Shown: positions 16,883 through 25,454 of the stretch, in pieces
Position numbering within the stretch: position 1 is the stretch's first letter
How the letters are laid out: every line of letters begins with the position of its first letter
NCBI GenBank assembly: GCA_027533455.1
Contig: JAPZUC010000009.1
Span: forward strand, 62,001-126,000
Origin: Porphyrobacter sp.
GTDB lineage: Bacteria; Pseudomonadota; Alphaproteobacteria; Sphingomonadales; Sphingomonadaceae
Reading direction: 5' to 3'
Length of the DNA: 64,000 nucleotides
The notes under the pieces: model-generated
What the model saw: only the letters and a program-made list of their open reading frames with translations
What the model was told of the DNA's origin: nothing
Database searches by the model: none
Program-made: the position numbers and the translations under genes

Positions 16883-17845
16883 ATGATCCAGACTGAATCG
16901 AGAATGCCGACCGCAGAGGGCGTACGCGCGGCGACTGCGGCTGTGGCGGCGATCCTTCCCCCCACCCCGCTGCTGCCCGTGGAAATCGGCGGCGTGAAGG
17001 CGTGGGTGAAGGCCGACAACCTGCAACCCATCGGATCGTTCAAGATCAGGGGTGCGTGGTGGCGATTGTCGTCACTGACGGCCGAGGAACGCGCGAGCGG
17101 AGTCGTCGCGGTCTCCTCGGGCAACCATGCGCAAGGCGTGGCGTGGAGCGCGCGGCGGCTCGGCATCAAGGCAACCATCGTGATGCCGCATAATGCGCCG
17201 GAGGTGAAGCTGGCGAACACCAGGGCTCTGGGGGCCGAAGTGGTGCTGTACCAGAGACCGGGAGAAGACCGCGATGCTGTCGCTGCCCGACTGATCGAAC
17301 AGAATGGCGGCACCCTCGTTCACGCTTTCGGCGATCCGTGGGTGATCGAGGGACAGGGCAGCGCCGCCATCGAAATCGCCGCGCAATTGGGCCGCGCGCC
17401 TTCGCGGATTGTCGCCTGCTGCGGCGGCGGGGGGCTGACGGCGGGACTATCACTGGGCGCTCCGGACAGTGCGGTGCATCCGGTCGAGCCGGTGGGCTGG
17501 GACATGGTCGGCCAATCGCTCGCCGCTGGCAGGATCGTGCCCGCCGCGCCCGATGCGCCCAAGACCATCTGCGACGCGCTCCAGCCGCTCGCGACCAAGC
17601 TGATCAACCTTGCCGTATTGCAGGGCCGGTCCGAGCCGGGCGTGGCCGTGACCGACGCAGAAGTGCGCGCCGCGCAGCGGTTCGCCTTCGCCAATCTGCG
17701 GCTGGTGGTCGAACCCGGCGGCGCGGCGGCCTTGGCCGCGGCGCTGGCAGGCAAGGTGCCGGTCGATGAGGACACGGTGATCATGCTCACCGGCGGCAAT
17801 GCCGATCCTGCGGCTTTTGCGGCGACCATCGCAGGGGACGGCTAG
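16883..17845 (+). CDS. Threonine/serine dehydratase-like PLP enzyme
   Basis: A 320-residue fold-II PLP enzyme. The PLP lysine is K54 in GSFKIRGA, the substrate loop is SSGNHAQGVAW near residue 99, and the phosphate-binding glycine loop is CCGGGGL near 179. The protein lacks the C-terminal ACT regulatory domain of biosynthetic threonine dehydratase. It therefore fits a catabolic serine/threonine ammonia-lyase or a serine racemase-like member; the exact substrate is open. It is divergent from the polyamine operon with 63 bp between starts. An alternative start is the ATG eight codons in. Confidence 0.87.
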   Translation: MIQTESRMPTAEGVRAATAAVAAILPPTPLLPVEIGGVKAWVKADNLQPIGSFKIRGAWWRLSSLTAEERASGVVAVSSGNHAQGVAWSARRLGIKATIVMPHNAPEVKLANTRALGAEVVLYQRPGEDRDAVAARLIEQNGGTLVHAFGDPWVIEGQGSAAIEIAAQLGRAPSRIVACCGGGGLTAGLSLGAPDSAVHPVEPVGWDMVGQSLAAGRIVPAAPDAPKTICDALQPLATKLINLAVLQGRSEPGVAVTDAEVRAAQRFAFANLRLVVEPGGAAALAAALAGKVPVDEDTVIMLTGGNADPAAFAATIAGDG

Positions 17846-17927
17846 ACCCGGGCTTGCTCCCCGCCAGACACCGCTTGCCCCGCCTTCAACTCACTCCAGA
17901 CCCCAGTTCGGAGGAGCAAAACCGGCG

Positions 17928-17943
17928 TGTTTCACGTGGAACA
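17928..17943. other. parS centromere site (ParB binding)
   Basis: The 16-mer TGTTTCACGTGGAACA matches the chromosomal parS consensus TGTTNCACGTGAAACA perfectly when read on the minus strand (N = C). It is almost a perfect palindrome around CACGTG. ParB-CTP loads at such sites to organise and segregate the chromosome, and most parS sites cluster near the replication origin. It lies in the 275-bp gap between the dehydratase-like gene and the RNA helicase, outside coding sequence, where no protein-coding constraint explains it. Confidence 0.85.
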
Positions 17944-18120
17944 ACATGACCAGGCGGGCTATTTCGTCTCGCCGTCACTTTTGACGCGCTAAAATCGCAG
18001 AATGCGCGTATGGGGCCCCCTCGCACAGGCGGACCGATAAGTGCTCTGCCTCTTTATACCCGGAACCACCGCGCCTACCGCAACGCGCCTGCGCGCCGTT
18101 CCAGACGAGTCCCCTCCCCT

Positions 18121-19899
18121 ATGACATTCCCCGCCCTGCCCGCCACCGTAGAAGCCGCCCTCACCGAGCGTGGTTACGAAACCGCCACCCCCGTGCAAGC
18201 CGAAGTGCTGCGCCCGGAAGCGGCGGGGCGCGATCTGGTCGTCTCGGCCCAGACCGGCTCGGGCAAGACTGTCGCCTTCGGCCTCGCCATGGTGCCGGAA
18301 CTGCTTGATGATGCGGGACGAATCGGGTTTGCTCAGGCGCCCCTCGCGCTCGTCATCACCCCCACCCGGGAACTGGCATTGCAGGTCAGCCGCGAGCTTG
18401 AATGGCTCTACCAGCGCACCGGCGCGCGGGTGGCAACCTGTGTGGGCGGCATGAACCCCTCGGCCGAGCGCAAGGTGCTCCAGTCCGGCCCCGCCATCGT
18501 GGTCGGCACCCCCGGCCGCCTGCGCGACCATTTCGAACGCGGCGCGCTGAACCTGTCGAAGCTTGCGGTAGCAGTGCTCGATGAAGCCGACGAAATGCTC
18601 GACATGGGCTTCCGCGAGGAGCTTGAAGCGATCCTCGACGGCACCCCCGACACCCGCCGCACGCTGCTGTTCTCGGCAACCATGCCGCGCCCGATCGAAG
18701 CGCTCGCCCGCCGTTACCAGACCGACGCGCTGCGCATCGCCACCATCAGCGAAGGCCGCGGCCACGGCGACATCGCCTATCAGGCCGTGACCGTCTCCCC
18801 GCCCGAGGTGGAGAACGCGGTGGTCAACCTGCTCCGCTTCCACGAGGCGGAAACCTCGATGCTGTTCTGCGCCACGCGAGAGAAAGTGCGGCATCTCCAC
18901 GCGACCTTACAAGAGCGCGGCTTTGCCGTCGTCGCACTGTCGGGCGAACATTCGCAGCAGGAGCGCAACCAGGCTCTGCAGGCGCTGCGCGATGGCCGTG
19001 CGCGGGTTTGCGTCGCCACCGATGTCGCTGCGCGCGGGATCGATCTGCCGACGCTGAGCCTTGTGGTCCATGTCGAAATTCCCCGGGATGCCGAGACCTT
19101 GCAGCACCGTTCGGGCCGCACCGGCCGCGCAGGCCGCAAGGGCATCGCCGTGCTGATCGTCCCCTTCTCGGCCCGCCGCCGGGTCGAGCAGATGCTGGGC
19201 CGCGCCCAGATCAACGCCGAGTGGCAGGACGTGCCCGACCGCGAAATGATTGCCGAGCGCGATCGTGAGCGCCTGCTCGGCAAGCTGCTTGCCCCGACCG
19301 ATTTCGACGATGCTGACCGCGAGCTGGCCCACCGCCTGCTCGCCGAGCGTAGCGCGGAAGATATCGCCGCGATGCTTGTCCACGCCCACCGCGCGCGGAT
19401 GCCCGAGCCCGAGGACCTGATCGCCAACTCCCCGCAGGCCCGCGCCGAAGCGCAGAAGGAACGCCACCGCCCCGGTTTCGAGGACACGGTGTGGTTCCGC
19501 ATGGATATCGGCCGCAGCAATGGTGCCGATCCGCGCTGGCTGCTGCCGCTGATCTGTCGCCGCGGGCATATCACCCGCAACGAGATCGGCGCAATCCGCA
19601 TCGGGCAGGCCGAGACCTATTTCCAGATCCCGCGCACGATCGCCGACAAATATGCCGCCGCCGCCGCCCGCACCGCTGAACCGCAGGGCGACGAGGAGGT
19701 CGTGCATATCGAACGCTCGGAAGCCGGCCCGCGCGAAGCCGCGCGCAGCAACCGCCAGCGGCGCCCCTCGCGCAGCAGCGCCGACAATGCCTTCGTGAAG
19801 GCCAAGGCGCCTGCGCGCAGCTTCAGCAAGCCCGGCGCCGGCCCCAACCCCGGTAAGCCCGCCCACCACAAGCACAAGCGCAAGTTCAAGCCGACCTGA
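18121..19899 (+). CDS. DEAD-box RNA helicase, CsdA/DeaD-like
   Basis: The start at ATG 18121 gives MTFPALPATVEAALTERGY and 592 residues. The in-frame extension back to 18010 lacks helicase features. Motifs appear in order: Q-motif ATPVQAEV, Walker A AQTGSGKT (I), PTRELA (Ia), DEADEMLD (II), SAT (III), and HRSGRTGRAGRKG (VI). Near residues 455-520 is a DbpA/CsdA-type RNA-binding domain (MDIGRSNGADPRWLLPLI). A basic tail follows, rich in Arg, Ser and Lys and ending KHKRKFKPT. Such helicases remodel rRNA and mRNA in ribosome assembly and cold adaptation. The parS site lies about 180 bp upstream. Confidence 0.94.
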   Translation: MTFPALPATVEAALTERGYETATPVQAEVLRPEAAGRDLVVSAQTGSGKTVAFGLAMVPELLDDAGRIGFAQAPLALVITPTRELALQVSRELEWLYQRTGARVATCVGGMNPSAERKVLQSGPAIVVGTPGRLRDHFERGALNLSKLAVAVLDEADEMLDMGFREELEAILDGTPDTRRTLLFSATMPRPIEALARRYQTDALRIATISEGRGHGDIAYQAVTVSPPEVENAVVNLLRFHEAETSMLFCATREKVRHLHATLQERGFAVVALSGEHSQQERNQALQALRDGRARVCVATDVAARGIDLPTLSLVVHVEIPRDAETLQHRSGRTGRAGRKGIAVLIVPFSARRRVEQMLGRAQINAEWQDVPDREMIAERDRERLLGKLLAPTDFDDADRELAHRLLAERSAEDIAAMLVHAHRARMPEPEDLIANSPQARAEAQKERHRPGFEDTVWFRMDIGRSNGADPRWLLPLICRRGHITRNEIGAIRIGQAETYFQIPRTIADKYAAAAARTAEPQGDEEVVHIERSEAGPREAARSNRQRRPSRSSADNAFVKAKAPARSFSKPGAGPNPGKPAHHKHKRKFKPT

Positions 19900-19975
19900 G
19901 GCTGCGCCTATGAACTGGGTGATGTGAGGCGGCTCATATGAGGCGGCCCGTCATCATACGTATCCTGTGGCTGAA

Positions 19976-19990
19976 AGATGGTAGCGGAGG
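19976..19990 (+). repeat. 15-bp direct repeat, left copy
   Basis: AGATGGTAGCGGAGG, identical to the copy at 20249-20263. Its complement CCTCCGCTACCA resembles the 3' end of a tRNA including CCA, which is the usual form of an integration site. No intact tRNA gene is present beside it. Confidence 0.6.
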
Positions 19991-20037
19991 TGCGTCGGGA
20001 ACGGCGCACTTCTGCCCTTTTCGGCCCCTAAACGCAC

Positions 20038-20213
20038 CGTGCCAACGTGGCACGTCTGGCACACCACCCGCTCGTCACGATTTGGCACGATAGCTCCGTT
20101 AACGGCAGGATCACGCCAAATCGTGACAAAAAGGGAATGCGGACTTGATTCCCACTTCTTCCGGCATACGGAAAGGTCAATATAACGGAGGGGAACGTGC
20201 CATCCTTGGCACG
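20038..20213. repeat. Iteron-like hairpin cluster with nested cruciform
   Basis: The word TGGCACG or its complement CGTGCCA occurs five times. It forms two hairpins with identical 7-bp arms, one at 20038-20054 (loop ACG) and one at 20196-20213 (loop TCCT). Between them is a perfect 13-bp inverted repeat, GTCACGATTTGGC at 20074-20086 and GCCAAATCGTGAC at 20115-20127. Its 28-nt spacer contains the perfect palindrome CCGTTAACGG (20096-20105). Such clustering is typical of replication, transfer or regulatory DNA rather than of coding sequence. Confidence 0.6.
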
Positions 20214-20248
20214 GCCGTCTTAACAGAAACGACGGTTTTCTGGGATGC

Positions 20249-20263
20249 AGATGGTAGCGGAGG
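20249..20263 (+). repeat. 15-bp direct repeat, right copy
   Basis: AGATGGTAGCGGAGG again. The following bases extend a tRNA-3'-like pattern: on the minus strand GAGTCCCTCCTCCGCTACCA could be read as part of a T-loop, T-stem, acceptor strand, discriminator A and CCA. The 5' part of a tRNA is missing, so this is at most a remnant. Confidence 0.55.
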
Positions 20264-20910
20264 AGGGACTCTTGCCAAGTCCTAAGATATTGATTTATAG
20301 TATTTCTTCTGACTTTCCACAAAATCTACCCCCATCGGTACCCCCACGATGGGACCTTTGCGTCGAGCCGCGCCAGCGATGCGGCAGGACCATTTTACGC
20401 GATGGTTGCGGCATATTCCGCCTTGAAGGTGCAGAGCATTTATCAGCACAACCGCTGGCCGGTTTCAGCCACGTCGGATTGGCAATAAACAAGATTTAAA
20501 ATAACAAAAATGCAAGTCAATTTTTTGGGCAATGACAGCAAGCAAAAAATTTCGAAAGAAACTTTAAAGTTCAGACGCCGATTTTTTGTCTATCCTTTCG
20601 AGTTGGGTGCCGGATGAAGAAAGCTGCAGTTCCTGCGACTTTCAGCATTTACGAGGTGCAGCGCTTGTTGTCACTCGTCGTGTGGACATTTAGCCACTAG
20701 CGCAGGCCGAATGGAAGCCCTACCCACTTGTGAATAGTCGGCCAGCCTAGCCGCAATCACGACGCAAAGAAGTTGGCGCAGTGGCCTTGAGGTCGGGATT
20801 GCCAGGTGGGCTCCGCCACCGGATTAAAAACATTCACGCTTGATTGTAAGTGTGATGAGTGCATAAGTTCGACCAAAGCGACAGCCAAGCTGCGCGTTGG
20901 GAGAGTGTCC

Positions 20911-22380
20911 ATGCATAAGGCTCCGCTTGCGGCTGTCGTCGGCCGAGGGAAACTGCCGCTCGGTTTGAAATTGCGCTACGCTGCCGGAGGTATGGTAGAG
21001 GGGGTCATCAACAATGCCCTGCCCACATTCCTACTTTTTTATGTCACCTCAGTTGTTGGCATGTCGGGAGCTCTTGCCGGTCTAGCAATCGCAATTGGCA
21101 CAATTGTCGATGCGCTCCTTGACCCCTTGATTGGATCGCGCAGCGATAATCTGCATACGCGGTTGGGTCGGCGGCTACCGTTTATGTTGGCTGGATTGCC
21201 GATTGCGGCGGTCACCCTAGTTTTGACATTTGCGCTTCCAAGCAGTTGGCCGGAACCTTTGCTGTTTACGTGGCTCACCCTTGTTTCCATCGTGCTGCGC
21301 ACTTCGCTATCGCTTTACGGGATTCCCTACCAAGCAGTGGCTGCCGAATTGACCGAGGACTACACTGAGCGGTCGAACATTATGGCTCTGCGCTGGGGCG
21401 CCGGCCTCGTTGCAGGATTGTTCACCGTCGCTATCGGCTTCAACCTCTTCTTCGTTGGCGAAGGCGGTCTGTCTAAGGCTGTTGCTTACCTGCCATTCGG
21501 GGTCACGATAGCGACTCTCGCCACACTGGCCGGAGCCATGGGATGCTGGGCGGTGTACCAAAGCCGCAACCTTCAGCATCAACCCGTCGCAGATTCAGAT
21601 TATGGCGGTTTACGGGTATTTCGCGAGGTCGGCGAGGTATTCAAGAATCCCTCATTTCGCGCGCTTGCTTCGGCTGCCTTGCTGCTGCTGTCATCTCTGT
21701 CCTTTCATCAAGGGCTGGGAATTCACGCCGGAACGTTATTTTGGCGCCTTGAGGAAAGCCAGTTGCAAATCTTGCCACTTGTGACGTTGGTCGGTCTCGT
21801 GTTCGGAACCCCGCTTTCCGCTCCGTTGTCTAAGCGTTTTGGCAAGCGCAGCGTTGCGATCGTTGGCTTCAGCACCCTTTTTCTCACCTATCTGCTACCT
21901 CCGACCCTTCGCGTGACAGGATTGCTTCCCTTAGAAGGGATGGCGCTGGTCTCGTTGCTCGCCGTCAATGCATTCATTGTGGGCGCCTTGATGTCGGCTG
22001 CGGTGATCGCCGTCTCTTCAATGCTGGCGGATGCGACCGACGAGCACGAGTATCTGTTTGGCGCTCGCCGGGAGGGGCTGTACTTTGCATCATGGTTGTT
22101 TGCGGGGAAGACAGCTGGGGGTCTTGGTGTTTTGGGCGCCGGCCTGATCCTCCAGTTTGTCAACTTTCCGACATCGGCAGCGGATGTTGCGGCGCGCGTG
22201 GTATCGGCGCAGTCATTAACCCAGTTCGGCCTCTTCTATGGCCTAGTACCCGGCGTTCTCGCTCTGGGCAGTGTGATCGCCATGCTATTCTATCGGCTTA
22301 CCGCTGCAAAGCATTCGGCCATAGTCGATGAGCTGCACATCCGTCGTGGTGAGCGTCAGCACGCCGACTTAGAAACCTGA
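20911..22380 (+). CDS. GPH-family sugar/glycoside:cation symporter
   Basis: I start at ATG 20911 (489 residues, ribosome-binding site GGGAGAG), because the 35-residue in-frame extension upstream is cysteine-rich and unlike the family. About 12 hydrophobic segments are visible. The MelB/GPH signature region is seen as DALLDPLIGSRSDN near residue 68 with LGRRLPFMLAG after it, and GIPYQAVAAELTEDYTERS follows. GPH proteins carry glycosides with Na+ or H+ across the inner membrane. Its stop is 20 bp before the GH78 gene, so it probably supplies that enzyme with substrate. It is the first gene of the lower-GC island. Confidence 0.9.
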   Translation: MHKAPLAAVVGRGKLPLGLKLRYAAGGMVEGVINNALPTFLLFYVTSVVGMSGALAGLAIAIGTIVDALLDPLIGSRSDNLHTRLGRRLPFMLAGLPIAAVTLVLTFALPSSWPEPLLFTWLTLVSIVLRTSLSLYGIPYQAVAAELTEDYTERSNIMALRWGAGLVAGLFTVAIGFNLFFVGEGGLSKAVAYLPFGVTIATLATLAGAMGCWAVYQSRNLQHQPVADSDYGGLRVFREVGEVFKNPSFRALASAALLLLSSLSFHQGLGIHAGTLFWRLEESQLQILPLVTLVGLVFGTPLSAPLSKRFGKRSVAIVGFSTLFLTYLLPPTLRVTGLLPLEGMALVSLLAVNAFIVGALMSAAVIAVSSMLADATDEHEYLFGARREGLYFASWLFAGKTAGGLGVLGAGLILQFVNFPTSAADVAARVVSAQSLTQFGLFYGLVPGVLALGSVIAMLFYRLTAAKHSAIVDELHIRRGERQHADLET

Positions 22381-22400
22381 TCAGACCGAGTAATTTTGCC

Positions 22401-25400
22401 ATGACCACAACGCAGCTGATTATCGGCGATCTGAAAGTCGCACATGCAAGCAATCCAATCGGCATCGACGATTGTCAGCCGCTGCTGTCATGGCGCGTCT
22501 TGTCGCCCCGTACTGGCGAACAGAGCGCTTATCGTATCCTTGTCGCCTCGAGTGCAGAGCAACTTGAAGCTGGAGTGGGCGACCTCTGGGATAGCGGCAA
22601 GGTGTTTAATAGCTGCTCGCTCGGAGTTGCCTATGGCGGATTGCCGCTCGCCTCGAGGCAACGGTGCTATTGGCAAGTAACCGTTTGGGACGCTGATGGG
22701 CAGCCATCATGCAGTGGGGAGACAGCTTTCTGGGAGATGGGCCTGCTTAATCAAGAAGATTGGCGCGGAGAATGGCTGGCGGCAGAAACTGCCGATGAGC
22801 GCGACCAGCGCAGCCTGAAACCGCTGTGGTTCGGTGATGTACCGGGGCCCGCGACCTTTCTCTGCAGTGCTGAGATCCCTGTTGAAGGCGAAGTGGAACT
22901 GGTGCTTGCGAGTGATGGCATTATTGTATCAGTGACATGCAATGGTGAAACCATGCACGTCCCGGCGTGGTCTGAGCATGCTTTTGGCAATCCCCCGCCG
23001 CTTAAGTTCGCATTTTTCGCAAAGGCCGGGCAGTCAGAAGTTAGTGTCGTTGCGAGGAGCCAGCCCAACCCGTTGTTTAAGCAAACGATCGCACTTTCTG
23101 GTTGGCTGAAAATTCCCACTGGCGAAGGTGGCGTCACCCATTGTGCAATCGGCGCATGGGAGACGCGGACCGAACAAGAACCTCACGGCAACATGGCAAC
23201 ACGTGTTGCTGACCGTGCGCACCTCGTGCAGCCTGCGAGTGCGGCGCGACTGCTCCGTTACGAATTTGACCAGGCGTCCGGCGTCAAATCTGCTCGGCTC
23301 TATGTGGCTGCACTGGGCGGGTACGACATTCATATAAACGGCCAGCGTGTCGGCATTGACCAACTGCAAGCCGAACCAACCGAATATCGCGATTTCATTC
23401 CCTACCGGACCTATGACGTCAGCGATTTGATTCTGTCGGGCCCGAACGCAATTGCGGCAACCGTGGCCGATGGCTTTTATGCAAGCTATACGGCGCCAGA
23501 GGGTCGCTATCTTTTCGGGCCTCCGCCCCGCCGCCTTCGCGCAATGCTCCTGATTGAAGGTACCGATGGACCAACCCAATGGGTTGTGACGGGATCTGAT
23601 TGGCGGTCCGCGCCCTCGTGCATCACCCAATCCGAAATCTACAATGGAGAGCACGTTGATTTCCGGCTCGATCAGCCCGGGTGGGACCGCTCCGGCTTTG
23701 ATGATAGTCACTGGGAGCCTTGTTGGTCAGCCCCGAGGCCAAGCGGAAAACTAGTCGCCCCTCTGGCGCCTCCGATCCGTGCAACTGCGTCCATAGCGCC
23801 CATTACGATCCGCCGCGCCGGCGACGCGCGTTTCATTGTCGATTTTGGGCAAAACTTTGCCGGTCGAGTTCAGTTACGTGCTTGCGGCGTTGCAGGACAG
23901 CTAGTCGTCATTCGTCACGCGGAAACGCTGGATGAGGCAGGTGAACTTGACGTTCGCAATCTCCGTGCCGCTGATGCCACCGATAGGTACATCCTGCGCG
24001 ACAATGCGCCGATCATGCTCGAGCCACGCTTCACCTATCATGGCTTTCGATATGCTGAGATTAGCGGCGTTGAGAATCTCGACAGCTGTGACATTGAAGG
24101 CAAGGTACTTTCTAGCAATTTGCTCGAAACCGGACAGATTACGGTCGACAACACCATCGTACAGAAATTGTGGCAAAACACGATCTGGAGCCAGCGGTCC
24201 AATTTCGTCGGCATCCCGACTGACTGTCCCCAACGCGATGAGCGGCTTGGCTGGACAGGCGATGCACAGATTTTCTGGGACACAGCCGCTTACAATATGG
24301 ACGTGGCAAGCTTTACCAGGTCTTACTGCCGCGAAATGCGTGCCGCCCAGCGTGCGGGGGGAGCATTTCCCGTCTGGGCTCCAATGGCGCGATTTGCGCA
24401 CCCGGTGCTTGAAATGTCGACGCCGGGTTGGGCCGATGCGGGGGTTGAACTGCCCTATGTCAGCTATCTGCATTCCGGGGACCGCACCATAATCGACGAG
24501 AACTGGGACGCGATGGAGCGCTATGTGGCCAGCATCCTCGCGGTCAACCCAGACGGCATCTGGAGCGAAGAGAGGGGCGCCGACTTCGGCGATCATCTTG
24601 CGCTCGATGGTGTTGCTTTCGGACCACCGACTACACCGCTCGACCTTATCGGCACCGCGATGCTGGCGCGCTCTACGGCCCGCCTTGTAGCGATGGCGGC
24701 GTGGACAAAGCGCAAGGAGCAAGGCGCTTACTGGAATGCGACCTTTGACAAGGTGAGGTCAGCCTTTGCGCGCTCCTTCATCGATGACCACGGCGTCGTG
24801 GGGAACGGAAGTCAGACGAGTTACATCTTGGCTTTGCGCTTCGGTCTTGTCCCCGAGACGATTAGACCACTTGTCGCACGCAATCTGGCAGAAGCAATCC
24901 GCGCGCGCGGTACACTACTGACCACCGGTTTCCTCGGCACGCCTCTGGCGCTCGATGTGCTGGCGGACATCGGAGAGGTGGAGCTGGCTTACTCGCTGCT
25001 CCTGCGTACCGAATTTCCCTCATGGGGGTATATGGTGGCCAAGGGCGCGACCACTATCTGGGAGCGCTGGAACGGCGATACCGGTGATGTGGCCATGAAT
25101 TCCTTCAACCACTACGCTCTCGGAGCGGTTTGCGCCTTCCTGTACCGCAGAATGTGCGGCATTAAACCACTTGCGCCGGGTTTTGGCAGGATCCGTGTTG
25201 CCCCACTACCGGATCGCAGGATCCCCGCCGCGCGTGCCAGCTATGCCAGTGCGATGGGCGAAATCATTAGCGGGTGGGCTTGGGAAAAGGGGCTTCTAAA
25301 CGTGTCCGTCACGATCCCACCAAATGCGCAGGCAGTTGTCGTCCTGCCGGGCCAAGCTATCAAGGGCACCGGCTCGCTAACTTATGATCCAAGGACCGGA

Positions 25401-25454
25401 AACTCTTCCGGCGAAGTCGGCCCCGGTGATTGGTGCTTCGTCACCCAGCCCTAG
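22401..25454 (+). CDS. Alpha-L-rhamnosidase, GH78
   Basis: A 1017-residue enzyme that removes terminal alpha-L-rhamnose. The N-terminal beta-sandwich domains (residues 1 to about 460) include a concanavalin-like region with YVAALGGYDIHINGQRV. The (alpha/alpha)6 barrel follows with the hallmark DCPQRDERLGWTGDAQ; E614 there is the likely general acid. The likely general base is E888 in TIWERWNGD, followed by SFNHYALGAV. A C-terminal beta domain ends the protein. There is no signal peptide, so it is predicted cytoplasmic. It is co-transcribed with the GPH transporter. Its TAG stop shares the palindrome CTAG (25451-25454) with the stop of the convergent GH43 gene. Confidence 0.95.
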   Translation: MTTTQLIIGDLKVAHASNPIGIDDCQPLLSWRVLSPRTGEQSAYRILVASSAEQLEAGVGDLWDSGKVFNSCSLGVAYGGLPLASRQRCYWQVTVWDADGQPSCSGETAFWEMGLLNQEDWRGEWLAAETADERDQRSLKPLWFGDVPGPATFLCSAEIPVEGEVELVLASDGIIVSVTCNGETMHVPAWSEHAFGNPPPLKFAFFAKAGQSEVSVVARSQPNPLFKQTIALSGWLKIPTGEGGVTHCAIGAWETRTEQEPHGNMATRVADRAHLVQPASAARLLRYEFDQASGVKSARLYVAALGGYDIHINGQRVGIDQLQAEPTEYRDFIPYRTYDVSDLILSGPNAIAATVADGFYASYTAPEGRYLFGPPPRRLRAMLLIEGTDGPTQWVVTGSDWRSAPSCITQSEIYNGEHVDFRLDQPGWDRSGFDDSHWEPCWSAPRPSGKLVAPLAPPIRATASIAPITIRRAGDARFIVDFGQNFAGRVQLRACGVAGQLVVIRHAETLDEAGELDVRNLRAADATDRYILRDNAPIMLEPRFTYHGFRYAEISGVENLDSCDIEGKVLSSNLLETGQITVDNTIVQKLWQNTIWSQRSNFVGIPTDCPQRDERLGWTGDAQIFWDTAAYNMDVASFTRSYCREMRAAQRAGGAFPVWAPMARFAHPVLEMSTPGWADAGVELPYVSYLHSGDRTIIDENWDAMERYVASILAVNPDGIWSEERGADFGDHLALDGVAFGPPTTPLDLIGTAMLARSTARLVAMAAWTKRKEQGAYWNATFDKVRSAFARSFIDDHGVVGNGSQTSYILALRFGLVPETIRPLVARNLAEAIRARGTLLTTGFLGTPLALDVLADIGEVELAYSLLLRTEFPSWGYMVAKGATTIWERWNGDTGDVAMNSFNHYALGAVCAFLYRRMCGIKPLAPGFGRIRVAPLPDRRIPAARASYASAMGEIISGWAWEKGLLNVSVTIPPNAQAVVVLPGQAIKGTGSLTYDPRTGNSSGEVGPGDWCFVTQP

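Larger units (their letters stand above)
19900..20910. other. Gene-free junction: palindrome block and AT-rich tract
   Basis: About 1 kb with no convincing gene. The left part (19976-20263) is palindrome-rich and bracketed by direct repeats, listed separately. A weak hairpin GGACT-AGTCC lies near 20266. From about 20480 to 20620 the sequence is markedly AT-rich, and from here rightward codon usage is visibly less GC-rich than in the core. Short open frames exist on both strands but show no domain, no ribosome-binding site and no protein-like pattern. The promoter of the GPH transporter must lie in the last 300 bp. Confidence 0.7.

Noticed and set aside
18010..18120. 37-codon N-terminal extension of the RNA helicase
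   Set aside because: No homology-like sequence; the ATG at 18121 gives the expected N-terminus.
20048..20089. TGGCACG words as sigma-54 -24 elements
   Set aside because: None is followed by a TTGC -12 element at the required spacing, so a sigma-54 promoter is not supported.
20249..20268. tRNA gene at the right direct repeat
   Set aside because: Only a 3'-end-like 20-nt stretch is present; no anticodon arm, D arm or 5' acceptor strand could be found.
19954..20322. 122-codon minus-strand frame in the junction region
   Set aside because: It is made largely of the direct repeats and palindromes, has no ribosome-binding site and no protein family pattern.
23198..23215. CAACACGTGTTG as a second parS-like site
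   Set aside because: It shares only the CACGTG core, lacks the flanking TGTT/AACA positions of parS and lies inside GH78 coding sequence.
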